Positions 48,395 through 60,357 of a stretch of DNA of 64,000 nucleotides are shown here, piece by piece. Under the pieces are notes generated by a model, which was not told the origin of the DNA, did no database searches, and was given only the letters and a program-made list of their open reading frames with translations. The stretch covers positions 124,001 through 188,000 of the forward strand of contig JAQPZY010001148.1 of the NCBI GenBank assembly GCA_029931535.1, given 5' to 3'. Numbering within the stretch: position 1 is the stretch's first letter; every line of letters starts with the position of its first letter. The position numbers were made by a program, and so were the translations under genes. Origin of the DNA: Margaritifera margaritifera (lineage: Eukaryota > Mollusca > Bivalvia > Unionida > Margaritiferidae).

Positions 48395-49168
48395 GCATCT
48401 GATGTTTGCTGGATCTGTTGGAACAGCCGGATGTAGCCATGCAATTCGAAATGATGACAGAAGTTTTGGTTGTGTTATTTCACGTGGATTTACAAGTAGT
48501 CACACAAAGGGTTTGATCCGGAAATATTCTGTACGTATCGCCTAAAGGACGCTTCATACGACAGTTACGCTAGAGCCGCGAAAAATGCCAATAAGTGTCT
48601 AAAATGTACACTGATGTGTTGCCTACAGATTTGTCTGCACCAATTTCACAATTTATTCAATAAATGACGTCAAACCCAAACCGTCCATCTGTATGGGTAC
48701 AGGTTTTGTGGCTGATTTATCGGACTAATAATGATCAGTTGCAAGATAAAGATGAAAAGCTACATGAAGAAACGAGTAGCATAAAGGCGCTTAGATAGAG
48801 ATAACAGAATTTTGAAGAAATGTTTAAACGATCTTAAACAGTGCATACAAATAGAAAATATTAAAATGTACGGAATGGACGATAAAGATAAGAATGAGAC
48901 AGATGAACAATGCATTGAGAAAGTAATCACTTTGCTAAGCAACACGTTGAATTTGAACATGTCGCCAGGTGATATCTCCGTTGTTTATCGATTAGGAAGA
49001 TTTTCAGAAGAAACAAACAGATCCATCATTTGTAGATTCTCATCAAGAATTAAAAAGCTTGAAGTTCTCACGAAAAGGAAGAGCTTTAAAGGTACCAGTA
49101 TAGTGATAAAAAATATCAGGTCGTCCATGGATTTTCTTGATGTCCTTAAAAAAAACAAGAGGGAGTAA
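47854..49168 (+). pseudogene. Non-LTR ORF1 (coiled coil plus RRM-like), split by a MITE
   Basis: The first part (47854-48078) reads MTEKLDALEAAIDQIATKEY and onward, a charged helical segment with one stop (TAA near 48013). After the MITE (48079-48725) the frame resumes with DQLQDKDEKL and another stop. It then gives IKMYGMDDKDKNETDEQC, LSNTLNLNMSPGDISVVYRL and FKGTSIVIKNI. The pattern (NI.I.G..., L...LNL.ISP.DI...YRLG, KGT.I.I...) is that of RRM-containing ORF1 proteins of L1/CR1-like elements. The copy is dead and no ORF2 follows. Confidence 0.7.
48079..48725. mobile_element. MITE (about 647 bp) within the ORF1 pseudogene
   Basis: The ends are imperfect inverted repeats: GTCCGATAGATCAG near 48082 on the left and CTGATTTATCGGAC at 48712-48725 on the right. 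TAATAAT flanks both sides (48072-48078 and 48726-48732), and removing the element with one copy of this repeat rejoins the ORF1 frame. It carries a long (GA)n run at 48325-48392. It has no coding capacity and I cannot assign a superfamily; the 7 bp direct repeat is unusual and may be an 8-9 bp duplication with a mismatch. Confidence 0.7.
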
Positions 49169-49475
49169 AACATGCATGGATTTTCGATTGCAGACTTTTT
49201 GTTAACCTGAAGGGAGAATAAAAAGAGTCATACAACGAGATGACTTGCCAAAACTTTTGGAATACATTTTGTAAGAAATTCATTGAATATTACTATAAAA
49301 AGTAAGATATATGAGAGTACCTAGCTGATGGTCAATTATTTTTTAGTATTGGATAAAGCAGACATTGATACTTAAGGTCCTCAAGTTTTTGATGAATATA
49401 TATATCCTTTCCTCAATAACTGTTTTTTTTTTTTTTTGTTTTTTGTTTTTTGTTAAAGAGCATTCTTTTTCTTAA

Positions 49476-49509
<34 letters not shown>

Positions 49510-51041
49510 GACGTGTATATAAAATATGTCGGTGTTAAAATTTAGTTATGGGTAGAAGTTTTTGTACAAATATGCTACTTTTCTTAGATCTACCGATGGA
49601 ATCATCACATGGTGCACTTTGTACGTTATGTTGTTAGAAGGGGAAAGTACAAATATCGACTTATTTACGAAGCTGGAGCGTTATCGTTCAAGGGAAATAA
49701 CTCTTATCGTAGACCTTCAACGGGATTTCTAGTATACCTAAATATACCACCTAGTCGAGTTTAACTTTAAGGAATTTATATTACACTACACAAGAGTTTT
49801 CTACCTACTTCAAGTCGAAATCCAGTGTTTTTCTTCTTTGAGCCGTGAACAGGCATGGAGACAGAAAATAAAGTAAATTATTCTTTTTTATGTTTAATAA
49901 AAAAAAAAGTTTAACGTAAAATTAGATAGAGGGAGAAAATAAATTTAAACATCGCGGATTACATATTTCACCATATATTACACGTATGCAATTTAAAAAA
50001 AGGTCTAGTTACTTTCAATCTAATTCAACCCAACGTTCGACTCGCTTGCGAGGTATATATTATAGTCCTGGTTATTGATGATGACATACTGTAGCACATA
50101 CACCGTGTACAAAACACGTTTTCTTTTTTTCTTTTTTGGGTGGGTGGGTGGGTATTTAGAATTTAAAACTTTTTGATAAAATTTGTTTCCCTTTCTTTAT
50201 ATTGCTGTAGTATATATGATTAGCATTCGCCCCACCCCACCCCAGATATTAATAATACGGGTTTATATATAAATAAGGGTGTGTCGTGCAAAAAGCGCAG
50301 CAATATATTCGTATCAAATATATATGTATATATATATATGTATATGTCTAATAGAGCTCAAGTACCTAAGATTGTCAGATATATTTACACATTTCTTTCA
50401 CAGTGTGTGTGTCTGTGTGTGTTTTACATAAATGAAATCATCTCCTTTTTGACCTTTTACAACAGCGCTTTATTCTTCTGACCAATAGTATAGTGCATTT
50501 GTTTTAATATAATTGTTCTTTGTGTTTATATTTTCTTTGCACTCACATATGGTTACTTTGTTATACATTTTGTTCAGTTTCTTTGCATCTTTTTGACGTA
50601 CTTATACGTAAAGTTTCTACCTCACAATTCTACCAAAAACGTCTTAATTGTTCTTGTATATTTTTCATCAACAAAAGAATGGTCTCATATGTATTTTGTA
50701 AGCTTATTTTAAGTGTAGTTAATACAGCAGATCATGTTTGTGAACTCTGCACTTTACAAAATGCTTGCATCAAAGTTAAAAAATAAATATTTTCATTTTT
50801 AAATTAGCTTTTTATATGCACTTGAATAATTGACAAGAACACCAGCATCGGATCATCGTATGCGTCATGTTAAACAATTGAGGTAAACCTTTAGGTTATA
50901 GCTCGACAAGATTTATATATCTCAATATATTTCATCGGAGAAGATCTTAGGTCATATTTCACTGGAGAAAAATGCATATGTGAGATGTGTACGACATTTC
51001 TCCTTACCAAACAAGAAAACCGGATTTGTAGCAATACATAT
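49169..51041. other. AT-rich spacer
   Basis: No credible gene. It contains T and A runs (49425-49445, 49483-49509), a (GGGT)n-like patch at about 50139-50153, and a possible low-confidence frame at 50281-50786 broken by stops. Confidence 0.5.
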
Positions 51042-51889
51042 TGTTACGGAATCATACCTTTTTACCTTTTTATAATGATTTAATTTACTAATTTATGATT
51101 TCTGTTTTAGTCTGAATAGGAGTTAGCATATCAGTATAGATACGACTATTCCTCGATCAATAAGTGGTCACATGATCAATTGCGCGGGAAATGAAGTCGA
51201 CCTGGCTTTGTACTTTTTAGAAATCAACATTGAAAGGTCACATTCCATACTACACAATAACATTATGTTTACTCTTTAAGATTTTTAGTACACTAGACCT
51301 TTGGGTAAATGACGCGTAACCTAGTTCCTGATTGGTTCTTAGAGGGTTGTGTTATTTTGAAATACCATAGTATTAAAGACGGAGAAAGGATATTCCCTTT
51401 TTATTTTGCGCACTTAGTAAAGATATATAGGGAATAATCTTGGGAATTATCATTCTTTACAGTTGCTTGATCGAGGAGAGGTTATTGAAATTATTCAGTT
51501 CTGTGTGGAATTTATTTAATTAGTAATTCATCTGAATTACTATACAGCTCCGTGGAATTATCGGACATTATTCTAAAACTTGTGAGATTTTAGACTTGCA
51601 AGGATTATTTTGGATTACACCAGAACTTATCAGTTTCAGCACATTACAGGCTTTTTCATTCGGAATACCACATCCGGATTATTCTGATTAACAACAGGAA
51701 GTGAACTTTAAAACATTTTAGGACTTTTTAGGATATTCTATACTGTAAGTTATTTTAATTCTTTCACTTTGATTGTTTGTTGAATTATTTTAATTCTTTT
51801 AATATTTTAGGAAATTAAAGTTTTGCATTTTAATCTTGAAAGCTTGTTTGTGTCTTTTATTCTGTTACATTACCCCTAGAGTCGTAACA
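51042..51889 (+). repeat. LTR 1
   Basis: 848 bp, TGTTACG...CGTAACA. It differs from LTR 2 at 51121 (A, against G at 55906 and 60692). The stretch near 51355-51420 has TATA-like sequence, but no promoter element is certain. Confidence 0.95.
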
Positions 51890-51897
51890 GGATAAAT

Positions 51898-51908
51898 TGG
51901 GGGCTCGT
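51898..51908 (+). other. Primer-binding site, tRNA-Pro type
   Basis: TGGGGGCTCGT lies 8 bp after the LTR 1 end. It equals the start of the proline-tRNA primer-binding site known from gammaretroviruses. The next bases diverge from that site. The same site follows LTR 2 at about 56683-56693. Identification of the primer tRNA is by this 11-base match only. Confidence 0.7.
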
Positions 51909-52119
51909 ATTACGGGATTAGAAATTAGAATAATTTCGGGATCCGAATTTAAATATTTTGAAATTTAGATTTAATTAAATATTTTCGAAGTTTTAATATT
52001 TCAGAGATTTTGATACTTCGGAAAGTTTTCTTTTTGGGATTTGAATTTCATAGTTTGAAATTTTAGTGGTTTTTTGATTTCCAGATTAAGAAATAAAGAG
52101 AAACTGACAGGCTTTCATA

Positions 52120-54705
52120 ATGACATCCAGAGAAGAGAGTTTCTTAGCTGATCCTACCCAGGAGAAATTTGAGTCCTTAAAGAAGGACGAATTACTTGAA
52201 ATTGCTCAACATTATAGTCTTACTGAAGCGAAGGCTTCCATGTTGAAGCAGGATATTAGAAGTATCTTGATTCAATATTTGGTACAATCAGGTATTTTTG
52301 AAGAGGGGGTTTCAAGTGTTAAGAAAAAATCTCCGTCTGGCTTGGGAAAGAAATTACAGATAGCTAAGGACATAGAGATTGAAAAGATCAAACTTCAATG
52401 GGAACAGATGCAGATGCAGGAAAGAAGGGAAGATAAGGAAAGGGAAATACAAAGGGAAGAAAGAAGGGAAGATAAATTAAGAGAGGGAGAAATTCAGAAG
52501 GAATTAAGAGAAAGAGAAATTCAGAAGGAATTAAGAGAAAGAGAAGATAAATTAAGAGATAATGAAAGAGAAATTCAGAAAGAATTAAGAGAAATTCAAG
52601 AGAGAGATAAACAAAGGGAAATAGAGAAGGAATTAAGAGATAATGAGGAAAGAGAGAGAGACAAAGTTAGAGAATTTCAGAATCAAAATTCTGACAGAGA
52701 ATTCAGATTAAGGGAATTAGAATTGACCAGCAAAGGGCACTCTCATGGCAGTCAGGGTTCATACTTTGATTTGGCCAAACATTTGAGACAGGTTCCCCCT
52801 TTTAGAGAAAAGGAGATAGACAAATATTTTCTCAGCTTTGAGAAAATTGCTGAGAATCTGGAATGGCCAAAAGAGAAGTGGACCTCATTATTGCAGAGTG
52901 TGTTAACTGGCAAAGCTAGTGATGTTTATACTGCACTCTCATCTGAACAATCTGCTGATTATGAAGTGGTCAAAGAATACATTTTAAGAGCTTACGAGTT
53001 GGTACCTGAAACTCATCGTCAAAACTTTAGAGAATGTAAAAAGGAAACAAATCAAACTCATGTAGAACTTGCTTGGGAAAATAAACGTTTGTTTACAAGA
53101 TGGTGTACATCTAAGAAGGTTGAAGGCAATTATGATAATCTTGAACAACTGGTATTGATTGAAGATTTCAAGAATTGTGTCAGTGATGATATTAAGGTGT
53201 ATCTTAATGAGAAAGGAGTTGAGACTTTAGAAAAGGCAGCCATCACAGCTGATGAATATTCTTCAATACACAAGGTTCCATTGATAACTAAAACTTTTCC
53301 TCAACAACCTTATGTTAAGAAATTATTTCAAACTCGTTCAGGAAATTTCAGACCTCAGGGTGATGTGATTGTAAAGAATCAAAATTCTGATAGGGAATAT
53401 CAGAAAACCTTATCTCTGCCCACGTGTTCATATTGTAAGATGAAGGGACACGTTATTTCTGATTGCTTAAAGTTGCAATTTAGGCCTCAGAATTATAATA
53501 GAGCAGTTCCAAATGCTCTAGTTATCAAGAAGTCAAGGTCAGGGTCATTTATCAATGAGAATTATATTTGTTTAGAGGCTAGCTTACCTCAGTCTGATTT
53601 TATAATGAAGAATTACGAACCATTCATGTCGAAGGGTTCTGTGTCATTTGTTGGTGACTTGGATAAGGCTACTCCTATTAAGATATTAAGAGATACAGGA
53701 GCTTCTCAGAGTCTATTGTTAGATAGTACTTTGCCGTTTTCTGAGAAGTCTTCTACTAGTGAAAGTATATTAATACAGGGGGTAGATTGTGGATATGTTA
53801 ATGTCCATCTTCATTGTGTTAATTTGTCATCAGACTTAGTTTCGGGACCTGTGACCATAGGAGCAGTGGCTTCTTTGCCTATTAAGGGCATCCATTTATT
53901 ACTAGGTAATGACCTAGCGGGAGATAAGGTAGTGGTTAATCCACTTGTAACTAACAAGCTTAGTATGGATCAAAGAGTTGATCATATTGAAGTAGAAATC
54001 CCTGGTTTAAGTCCAGCTTGTGAAGTTACTAGAGCTATGGCAAAGTATGCTCTTGAGAATATTGTTGTTGAACAGGATGTATTTCCTTTAGCGGATACCT
54101 TTGTGGGTCAGGCTTTTCATGAGGTCACTTCTGCTCCTCAATCTAGTATTGATAGTGATACTCTTTCAACTACTATGTCTCATAAAAATAGTCAGGGTGT
54201 AATAAGACAAGCACTAGATGTCTTACAACAGGGAGGTTCGGATATCTCCTGTTTGTTTCAGGGGGCTATGACTGAAACTGAAGCCACGCAAGAAGGTACT
54301 TGTTACTTCTTGACGAGTGAAGTCCTTGAACGGAAACAGAGATTGCTTAGGGTAATTGCTGGTGATGAGTGGTCAGTTGGTAAAATAGTAGTTCCTAGAT
54401 ACTATCGTGAGGAATTACTTAGTGTAGTCCATGAAACGTCGTTGTCTGGTCGTTTAGGAATAAATGAGACGATGTTAGGCAACCAATACTTGTCGGCGAA
54501 GTGTGCGTCTACAAGTTTTATAAAAGCTATTCCTTTGTGGAATATTAAAACTGAGACCATAGTGAGAGTTTTGGTCGGGTTCTTCACACTGTTTGGTCTT
54601 CTGAAGCTGATACTATATCAGGCTTTAGAACGAATTATTGTAACATATTGTTATGAGATGGTATATAATTGGGAATTGTTGTGGAACAGGAAGGGAGTAG
54701 GTTGA
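52120..54705 (+). CDS. Gag-protease-integrase remnant polyprotein, unit 1 (861 aa)
   Basis: The frame is uninterrupted from ATG at 52120. An N-terminal helical SAP-like segment (about 10-55) is followed by a long Arg/Glu coiled coil (about 90-205). A SCAN-like capsid segment (about 230-390) contains YFLSFEKIAENLEW and FTRWC. The CCHC knuckle CSYCKMKGHVISDC starts at about 435. A retropepsin-like protease follows with ILRDTGASQSLLL (Asp at about 525) and a later LLLGNDLAG. After about 700 the frame joins the zinc-finger region of integrase (VPRYYREELLSVVHETSLSG) to a piece of integrase core (KAIPLWNIKTETIVRVLVGF) and ends. RT, RNase H and most of integrase are missing from the frame. It is a Gypsy-group gag-pro with a deleted pol. 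Confidence 0.9.
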   Translation: MTSREESFLADPTQEKFESLKKDELLEIAQHYSLTEAKASMLKQDIRSILIQYLVQSGIFEEGVSSVKKKSPSGLGKKLQIAKDIEIEKIKLQWEQMQMQERREDKEREIQREERREDKLREGEIQKELREREIQKELREREDKLRDNEREIQKELREIQERDKQREIEKELRDNEERERDKVREFQNQNSDREFRLRELELTSKGHSHGSQGSYFDLAKHLRQVPPFREKEIDKYFLSFEKIAENLEWPKEKWTSLLQSVLTGKASDVYTALSSEQSADYEVVKEYILRAYELVPETHRQNFRECKKETNQTHVELAWENKRLFTRWCTSKKVEGNYDNLEQLVLIEDFKNCVSDDIKVYLNEKGVETLEKAAITADEYSSIHKVPLITKTFPQQPYVKKLFQTRSGNFRPQGDVIVKNQNSDREYQKTLSLPTCSYCKMKGHVISDCLKLQFRPQNYNRAVPNALVIKKSRSGSFINENYICLEASLPQSDFIMKNYEPFMSKGSVSFVGDLDKATPIKILRDTGASQSLLLDSTLPFSEKSSTSESILIQGVDCGYVNVHLHCVNLSSDLVSGPVTIGAVASLPIKGIHLLLGNDLAGDKVVVNPLVTNKLSMDQRVDHIEVEIPGLSPACEVTRAMAKYALENIVVEQDVFPLADTFVGQAFHEVTSAPQSSIDSDTLSTTMSHKNSQGVIRQALDVLQQGGSDISCLFQGAMTETEATQEGTCYFLTSEVLERKQRLLRVIAGDEWSVGKIVVPRYYREELLSVVHETSLSGRLGINETMLGNQYLSAKCASTSFIKAIPLWNIKTETIVRVLVGFFTLFGLLKLILYQALERIIVTYCYEMVYNWELLWNRKGVG

Positions 54706-55309
54706 AGGTTTCCAATTATTGTTGTTTGCTGCGAGGGGTCAGTGTAGGAGTTTTTTTAATCAGATAATAGAGTATTAGTTTTGCTACCTATACCCCAAAA
54801 ATCCTCTTTAGGTTAAGTATTTTGGTCCTTATACTACTGACAAAAGGTTAGGGAATTTAAATTATTATTAATACTTCTGGGAGGAGAAAGCAGAAACAAC
54901 TTTGTCAAAATGTTAGAACAATATGTAGATAGAGATAGCCATATAAATTATCGATTACTTTAGTAGTACTTGTCTCACACATTGAAGATTTGAATGAAGA
55001 TGAGAAATCCGATAGGATGATTTGAAGTCACTACTCTTCGCACATACTGCCGCCTGAGATTTACGAACTGAAATAGTTGATAGAAGAAAAATGAATATTT
55101 ATTTACAGACATTCTACACGAACCAAATAAAAGTGACTGGAGTTTACCATGTTTCAGTGCAGAAACAAAATAACACTTTCCGTATATGTGTAAAGTATAG
55201 AAAGTAAATAGAGTCACCGGGACATATTCATTTCCAGTTTCTAGACGGGATTGGAAATGACTAATACGTCGCAAGATATTGACCTATTGCGAAGATTCTA
55301 CAAAATTTC

Positions 55310-55570
55310 ACTTCCGGAGAGAAAAGGAAAAAATTGCATTCACGACTCCAGAACTTTACCAATACAAAGTCGTACCATTTGGGATGAAGGTTCCCCAAGT
55401 TTCCAACGTCTGATGAATATAATAACATCCGAATAGAAATTGCGATGCATACATCGAAGATGTCATCATCTGCAACGACATGTGGCAAGATCTAATAGAA
55501 CCATTCTTCAAGAGATTCAGCGAAGCCAACCTGATCATCAATATTAAAGTGACTTTTATCGTGCCTGTGT
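55310..55570 (+). pseudogene. Displaced reverse transcriptase fragment, unit 1
   Basis: After the 861-codon frame, a broken plus-strand frame reads YQYKVVPFGMK and then FQRLMN, with a frame change between. After a stop it continues CDAYIEDVIICNDMW. These are RT palm motifs of Gypsy elements (YxYxVMPFGM, FQRLMN, and the catalytic Y-x-D-D box, here YIED). In intact Gypsy elements RT precedes integrase. Here it lies 3' of the integrase remnant, so the pol region is rearranged as well as deleted. Confidence 0.75.
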
Positions 55571-55826
55571 TACCTTTTCAGGGCATGATTGTGAGACATG
55601 GACAAATAAAATCAATAGAAGCTAAGGTTACGGCTATTTCTTAGTAAAATTTAATCGATGATGTATTTTCATGTGTATAATACAACCGTTACACTGTTTT
55701 GCATACATGACTGTATCATGTATTCATTTATTTTCTTTTTGATATAATTACTTGTATGTTGGATGTACATATTAAAAAATAAGTTTTTATTGCATAAATC
55801 CTTATTTTTTCCGTGATGGTTGAGGG

Positions 55827-56674
55827 TGTTACGGAATCATACCTTTTTACCTTTTTATAATGATTTAATTTACTAATTTATGATTTCTGTTTTAGTCTGA
55901 ATAGGGGTTAGCATATCAGTATAGATACGACTATTCCTCGATCAATAAGTGGTCACATGATCAATTGCGCGGGAAATGAAGTCGACCTGGCTTTGTACTT
56001 TTTAGAAATCAACATTGAAAGGTCACATTCCATACTACACAATAACATTATGTTTACTCTTTAAGATTTTTAGTACACTAGACCTTTGGGTAAATGACGC
56101 GTAACCTAGTTCCTGATTGGTTCTTAGAGGGTTGTGTTATTTTGAAATACCATAGTATTAAAGACGGAGAAAGGATATTCCCTTTTTATTTTGCGCACTT
56201 AGTAAAGATATATAGGGAATAATCTTGGGAATTATCATTCTTTACAGTTGCTTGATCGAGGAGAGGTTATTGAAATTATTCAGTTCTGTGTGGAATTTAT
56301 TTAATTAGTAATTCATCTGAATTACTATACAGCTCCGTGGAATTATCGGACATTATTCTAAAACTTGTGAGATTTTAGACTTGCAAGGATTATTTTGGAT
56401 TACACCAGAACTTATCAGTTTCAGCACATTACAGGCTTTTTCATTCGGAATACCACATCCGGATTATTCTGATTAACAACAGGAAGTGAACTTTAAAACA
56501 TTTTAGGACTTTTTAGGATATTCTATACTGTAAGTTATTTTAATTCTTTCACTTTGATTGTTTGTTGAATTATTTTAATTCTTTTAATATTTTAGGAAAT
56601 TAAAGTTTTGCATTTTAATCTTGAAAGCTTGTTTGTGTCTTTTATTCTGTTACATTACCCCTAGAGTCGTAACA
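55827..56674 (+). repeat. LTR 2 (shared, middle)
   Basis: 848 bp with the same termini as LTR 1. It serves as 3' LTR of unit 1 and 5' LTR of unit 2. There is no target duplication on either side. Confidence 0.95.
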
Positions 56675-56904
56675 GGATAAATTGGGGGCTCGTATTACGG
56701 GATTAGAAATTAGAATAATTTCGGGATCCGAATTTAAATATTTTGAAATTTAGATTTAATTAAATATTTTCGAAGTTTTAATATTTCAGAGATTTTGATA
56801 CTTCGGAAAGTTTTCTTTTTGGGATTTGAATTTCATAGTTTGAAATTTTAGTGGTTTTTTGATTTCCAGATTAAGAAATAAAGAGAAACTGACAGGCTTT
56901 CATA

Positions 56905-59490
56905 ATGACATCCAGAGAAGAGAGTTTCTTAGCTGATCCTACCCAGGAGAAATTTGAGTCCTTAAAGAAGGACGAATTACTTGAAATTGCTCAACATTAT
57001 AGTCTTACTGAAGCGAAGGCTTCCATGTTGAAGCAGGATATTAGAAGTATCTTGATTCAATATTTGGTACAATCAGGTATTTTTGAAGAGGGGGTTTCAA
57101 GTGTTAAGAAAAAATCTCCGTCTGGCTTGGGAAAGAAATTACAGATAGCTAAGGACATAGAGATTGAAAAGATCAAACTTCAATGGGAACAGATGCAGAT
57201 GCAGGAAAGAAGGGAAGATAAGGAAAGGGAAATACAAAGGGAAGAAAGAAGGGAAGATAAATTAAGAGAGGGAGAAATTCAGAAGGAATTAAGAGAAAGA
57301 GAAATTCAGAAGGAATTAAGAGAAAGAGAAGATAAATTAAGAGATAATGAAAGAGAAATTCAGAAAGAATTAAGAGAAATTCAAGAGAGAGATAAACAAA
57401 GGGAAATAGAGAAGGAATTAAGAGATAATGAGGAAAGAGAGAGAGACAAAGTTAGAGAATTTCAGAATCAAAATTCTGACAGAGAATTCAGATTAAGGGA
57501 ATTAGAATTGACCAGCAAAGGGCACTCTCATGGCAGTCAGGGTTCATACTTTGATTTGGCCAAACATTTGAGACAGGTTCCCCCTTTTAGAGAAAAGGAG
57601 ATAGACAAATATTTTCTCAGCTTTGAGAAAATTGCTGAGAATCTGGAATGGCCAAAAGAGAAGTGGACCTCATTATTGCAGAGTGTGTTAACTGGCAAAG
57701 CTAGTGATGTTTATACTGCACTCTCATCTGAACAATCTGCTGATTATGAAGTGGTCAAAGAATACATTTTAAGAGCTTACGAGTTGGTACCTGAAACTCA
57801 TCGTCAAAACTTTAGAGAATGTAAAAAGGAAACAAATCAAACTCATGTAGAACTTGCTTGGGAAAATAAACGTTTGTTTACAAGATGGTGTACATCTAAG
57901 AAGGTTGAAGGCAATTATGATAATCTTGAACAACTGGTATTGATTGAAGATTTCAAGAATTGTGTCAGTGATGATATTAAGGTGTATCTTAATGAGAAAG
58001 GAGTTGAGACTTTAGAAAAGGCAGCCATCACAGCTGATGAATATTCTTCAATACACAAGGTTCCATTGATAACTAAAACTTTTCCTCAACAACCTTATGT
58101 TAAGAAATTATTTCAAACTCGTTCAGGAAATTTCAGACCTCAGGGTGATGTGATTGTAAAGAATCAAAATTCTGATAGGGAATATCAGAAAACCTTATCT
58201 CTGCCCACGTGTTCATATTGTAAGATGAAGGGACACGTTATTTCTGATTGCTTAAAGTTGCAATTTAGGCCTCAGAATTATAATAGAGCAGTTCCAAATG
58301 CTCTAGTTATCAAGAAGTCAAGGTCAGGGTCATTTATCAATGAGAATTATATTTGTTTAGAGGCTAGCTTACCTCAGTCTGATTTTATAATGAAGAATTA
58401 CGAACCATTCATGTCGAAGGGTTCTGTGTCATTTGTTGGTGACTTGGATAAGGCTACTCCTATTAAGATATTAAGAGATACAGGAGCTTCTCAGAGTCTA
58501 TTGTTAGATAGTACTTTGCCGTTTTCTGAGAAGTCTTCTACTAGTGAAAGTATATTAATACAGGGGGTAGATTGTGGATATGTTAATGTCCATCTTCATT
58601 GTGTTAATTTGTCATCAGACTTAGTTTCGGGACCTGTGACCATAGGAGCAGTGGCTTCTTTGCCTATTAAGGGCATCCATTTATTACTAGGTAATGACCT
58701 AGCGGGAGATAAGGTAGTGGTTAATCCACTTGTAACTAACAAGCTTAGTATGGATCAAAGAGTTGATCATATTGAAGTAGAAATCCCTGGTTTAAGTCCA
58801 GCTTGTGAAGTTACTAGAGCTATGGCAAAGTATGCTCTTGAGAATATTGTTGTTGAACAGGATGTATTTCCTTTAGCGGATACCTTTGTGGGTCAGGCTT
58901 TTCATGAGGTCACTTCTGCTCCTCAATCTAGTATTGATAGTGATACTCTTTCAACTACTATGTCTCATAAAAATAGTCAGGGTGTAATAAGACAAGCACT
59001 AGATGTCTTACAACAGGGAGGTTCGGATATCTCCTGTTTGTTTCAGGGGGCTATGACTGAAACTGAAGCCACGCAAGAAGGTACTTGTTACTTCTTGACG
59101 AGTGAAGTCCTTGAACGGAAACAGAGATTGCTTAGGGTAATTGCTGGTGATGAGTGGTCAGTTGGTAAAATAGTAGTTCCTAGATACTATCGTGAGGAAT
59201 TACTTAGTGTAGTCCATGAAACGTCGTTGTCTGGTCGTTTAGGAATAAATGAGACGATGTTAGGCAACCAATACTTGTCGGCGAAGTGTGCGTCTACAAG
59301 TTTTATAAAAGCTATTCCTTTGTGGAATATTAAAACTGAGACCATAGTGAGAGTTTTGGTCGGGTTCTTCACACTGTTTGGTCTTCTGAAGCTGATACTA
59401 TATCAGGCTTTAGAACGAATTATTGTAACATATTGTTATGAGATGGTATATAATTGGGAATTGTTGTGGAACAGGAAGGGAGTAGGTTGA
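56905..59490 (+). CDS. Gag-protease-integrase remnant polyprotein, unit 2 (861 aa)
   Basis: The translation is identical to the unit 1 protein over all 861 residues. The same domain order applies: coiled coil, SCAN-like capsid, CCHC, LRDTGAS protease, truncated integrase. Identity at this level means the two units separated very recently or are being homogenised. Confidence 0.9.
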   Translation: MTSREESFLADPTQEKFESLKKDELLEIAQHYSLTEAKASMLKQDIRSILIQYLVQSGIFEEGVSSVKKKSPSGLGKKLQIAKDIEIEKIKLQWEQMQMQERREDKEREIQREERREDKLREGEIQKELREREIQKELREREDKLRDNEREIQKELREIQERDKQREIEKELRDNEERERDKVREFQNQNSDREFRLRELELTSKGHSHGSQGSYFDLAKHLRQVPPFREKEIDKYFLSFEKIAENLEWPKEKWTSLLQSVLTGKASDVYTALSSEQSADYEVVKEYILRAYELVPETHRQNFRECKKETNQTHVELAWENKRLFTRWCTSKKVEGNYDNLEQLVLIEDFKNCVSDDIKVYLNEKGVETLEKAAITADEYSSIHKVPLITKTFPQQPYVKKLFQTRSGNFRPQGDVIVKNQNSDREYQKTLSLPTCSYCKMKGHVISDCLKLQFRPQNYNRAVPNALVIKKSRSGSFINENYICLEASLPQSDFIMKNYEPFMSKGSVSFVGDLDKATPIKILRDTGASQSLLLDSTLPFSEKSSTSESILIQGVDCGYVNVHLHCVNLSSDLVSGPVTIGAVASLPIKGIHLLLGNDLAGDKVVVNPLVTNKLSMDQRVDHIEVEIPGLSPACEVTRAMAKYALENIVVEQDVFPLADTFVGQAFHEVTSAPQSSIDSDTLSTTMSHKNSQGVIRQALDVLQQGGSDISCLFQGAMTETEATQEGTCYFLTSEVLERKQRLLRVIAGDEWSVGKIVVPRYYREELLSVVHETSLSGRLGINETMLGNQYLSAKCASTSFIKAIPLWNIKTETIVRVLVGFFTLFGLLKLILYQALERIIVTYCYEMVYNWELLWNRKGVG

Positions 59491-60094
59491 AGGTTTCCAA
59501 TTATTGTTGTTTGCTGCGAGGGGTCAGTGTAGGAGTTTTTTTAATCAGATAATAGAGTATTAGTTTTGCTACCTATACCCCAAAAATCCTCTTTAGGTTA
59601 AGTATTTTGGTCCTTATACTACTGACAAAAGGTTAGGGAATTTAAATTATTATTAATACTTCTGGGAGGAGAAAGCAGAAACAACTTTGTCAAAATGTTA
59701 GAACAATATGTAGATAGAGATAGCCATATAAATTATCGATTACTTTAGTAGTACTTGTCTCACACATTGAAGATTTGAATGAAGATGAGAAATCCGATAG
59801 GATGATTTGAAGTCACTACTCTTCGCACATACTGCCGCCTGAGATTTACGAACTGAAATAGTTGATAGAAGAAAAAATGAATATTTATTTACAGACATTC
59901 TACACGAACCAAATAAAAGTGACTGGAGTTTACCATGTTTCAGTGCAGAAACAAAATAACACTTTCCGTATATGTGTAAAGTATAGAAAGTAAATAGAGT
60001 CACCGGGACATATTCATTTCCAGTTTCTAGACGGGATTGGAAATGACTAATACGTCGCAAGATATTGACCTATTGCGAAGATTCTACAAAATTT

Positions 60095-60357
60095 CACTTC
60101 CGGAGAGAAAAGGAAAAAATTGCATTCACGACTCCAGAACTTTACCAATACAAAGTCGTACCATTTGGGATGAAGGTTCCCCAAGTTTCCAACGTCTGAT
60201 GAATATAATAACATCCGAATAGAAATTGCGATGCATACATCGAAGATGTCATCATCTGCAACGACATGTGGCAAGATCTAATAGAACCATTCTTCAAGAG
60301 ATTCAGCGAAGCCAACCTGATCATCAATATTAAAGTGACTTTTATCGTGCCTGTGTT
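60095..60357 (+). pseudogene. Displaced reverse transcriptase fragment, unit 2
   Basis: Same sequence and breaks as the fragment at 55310-55570, with the FGMK, FQRLMN and YIED motifs. The duplication of the rearranged order in both units shows that the rearrangement predates the dimer. Confidence 0.75.
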
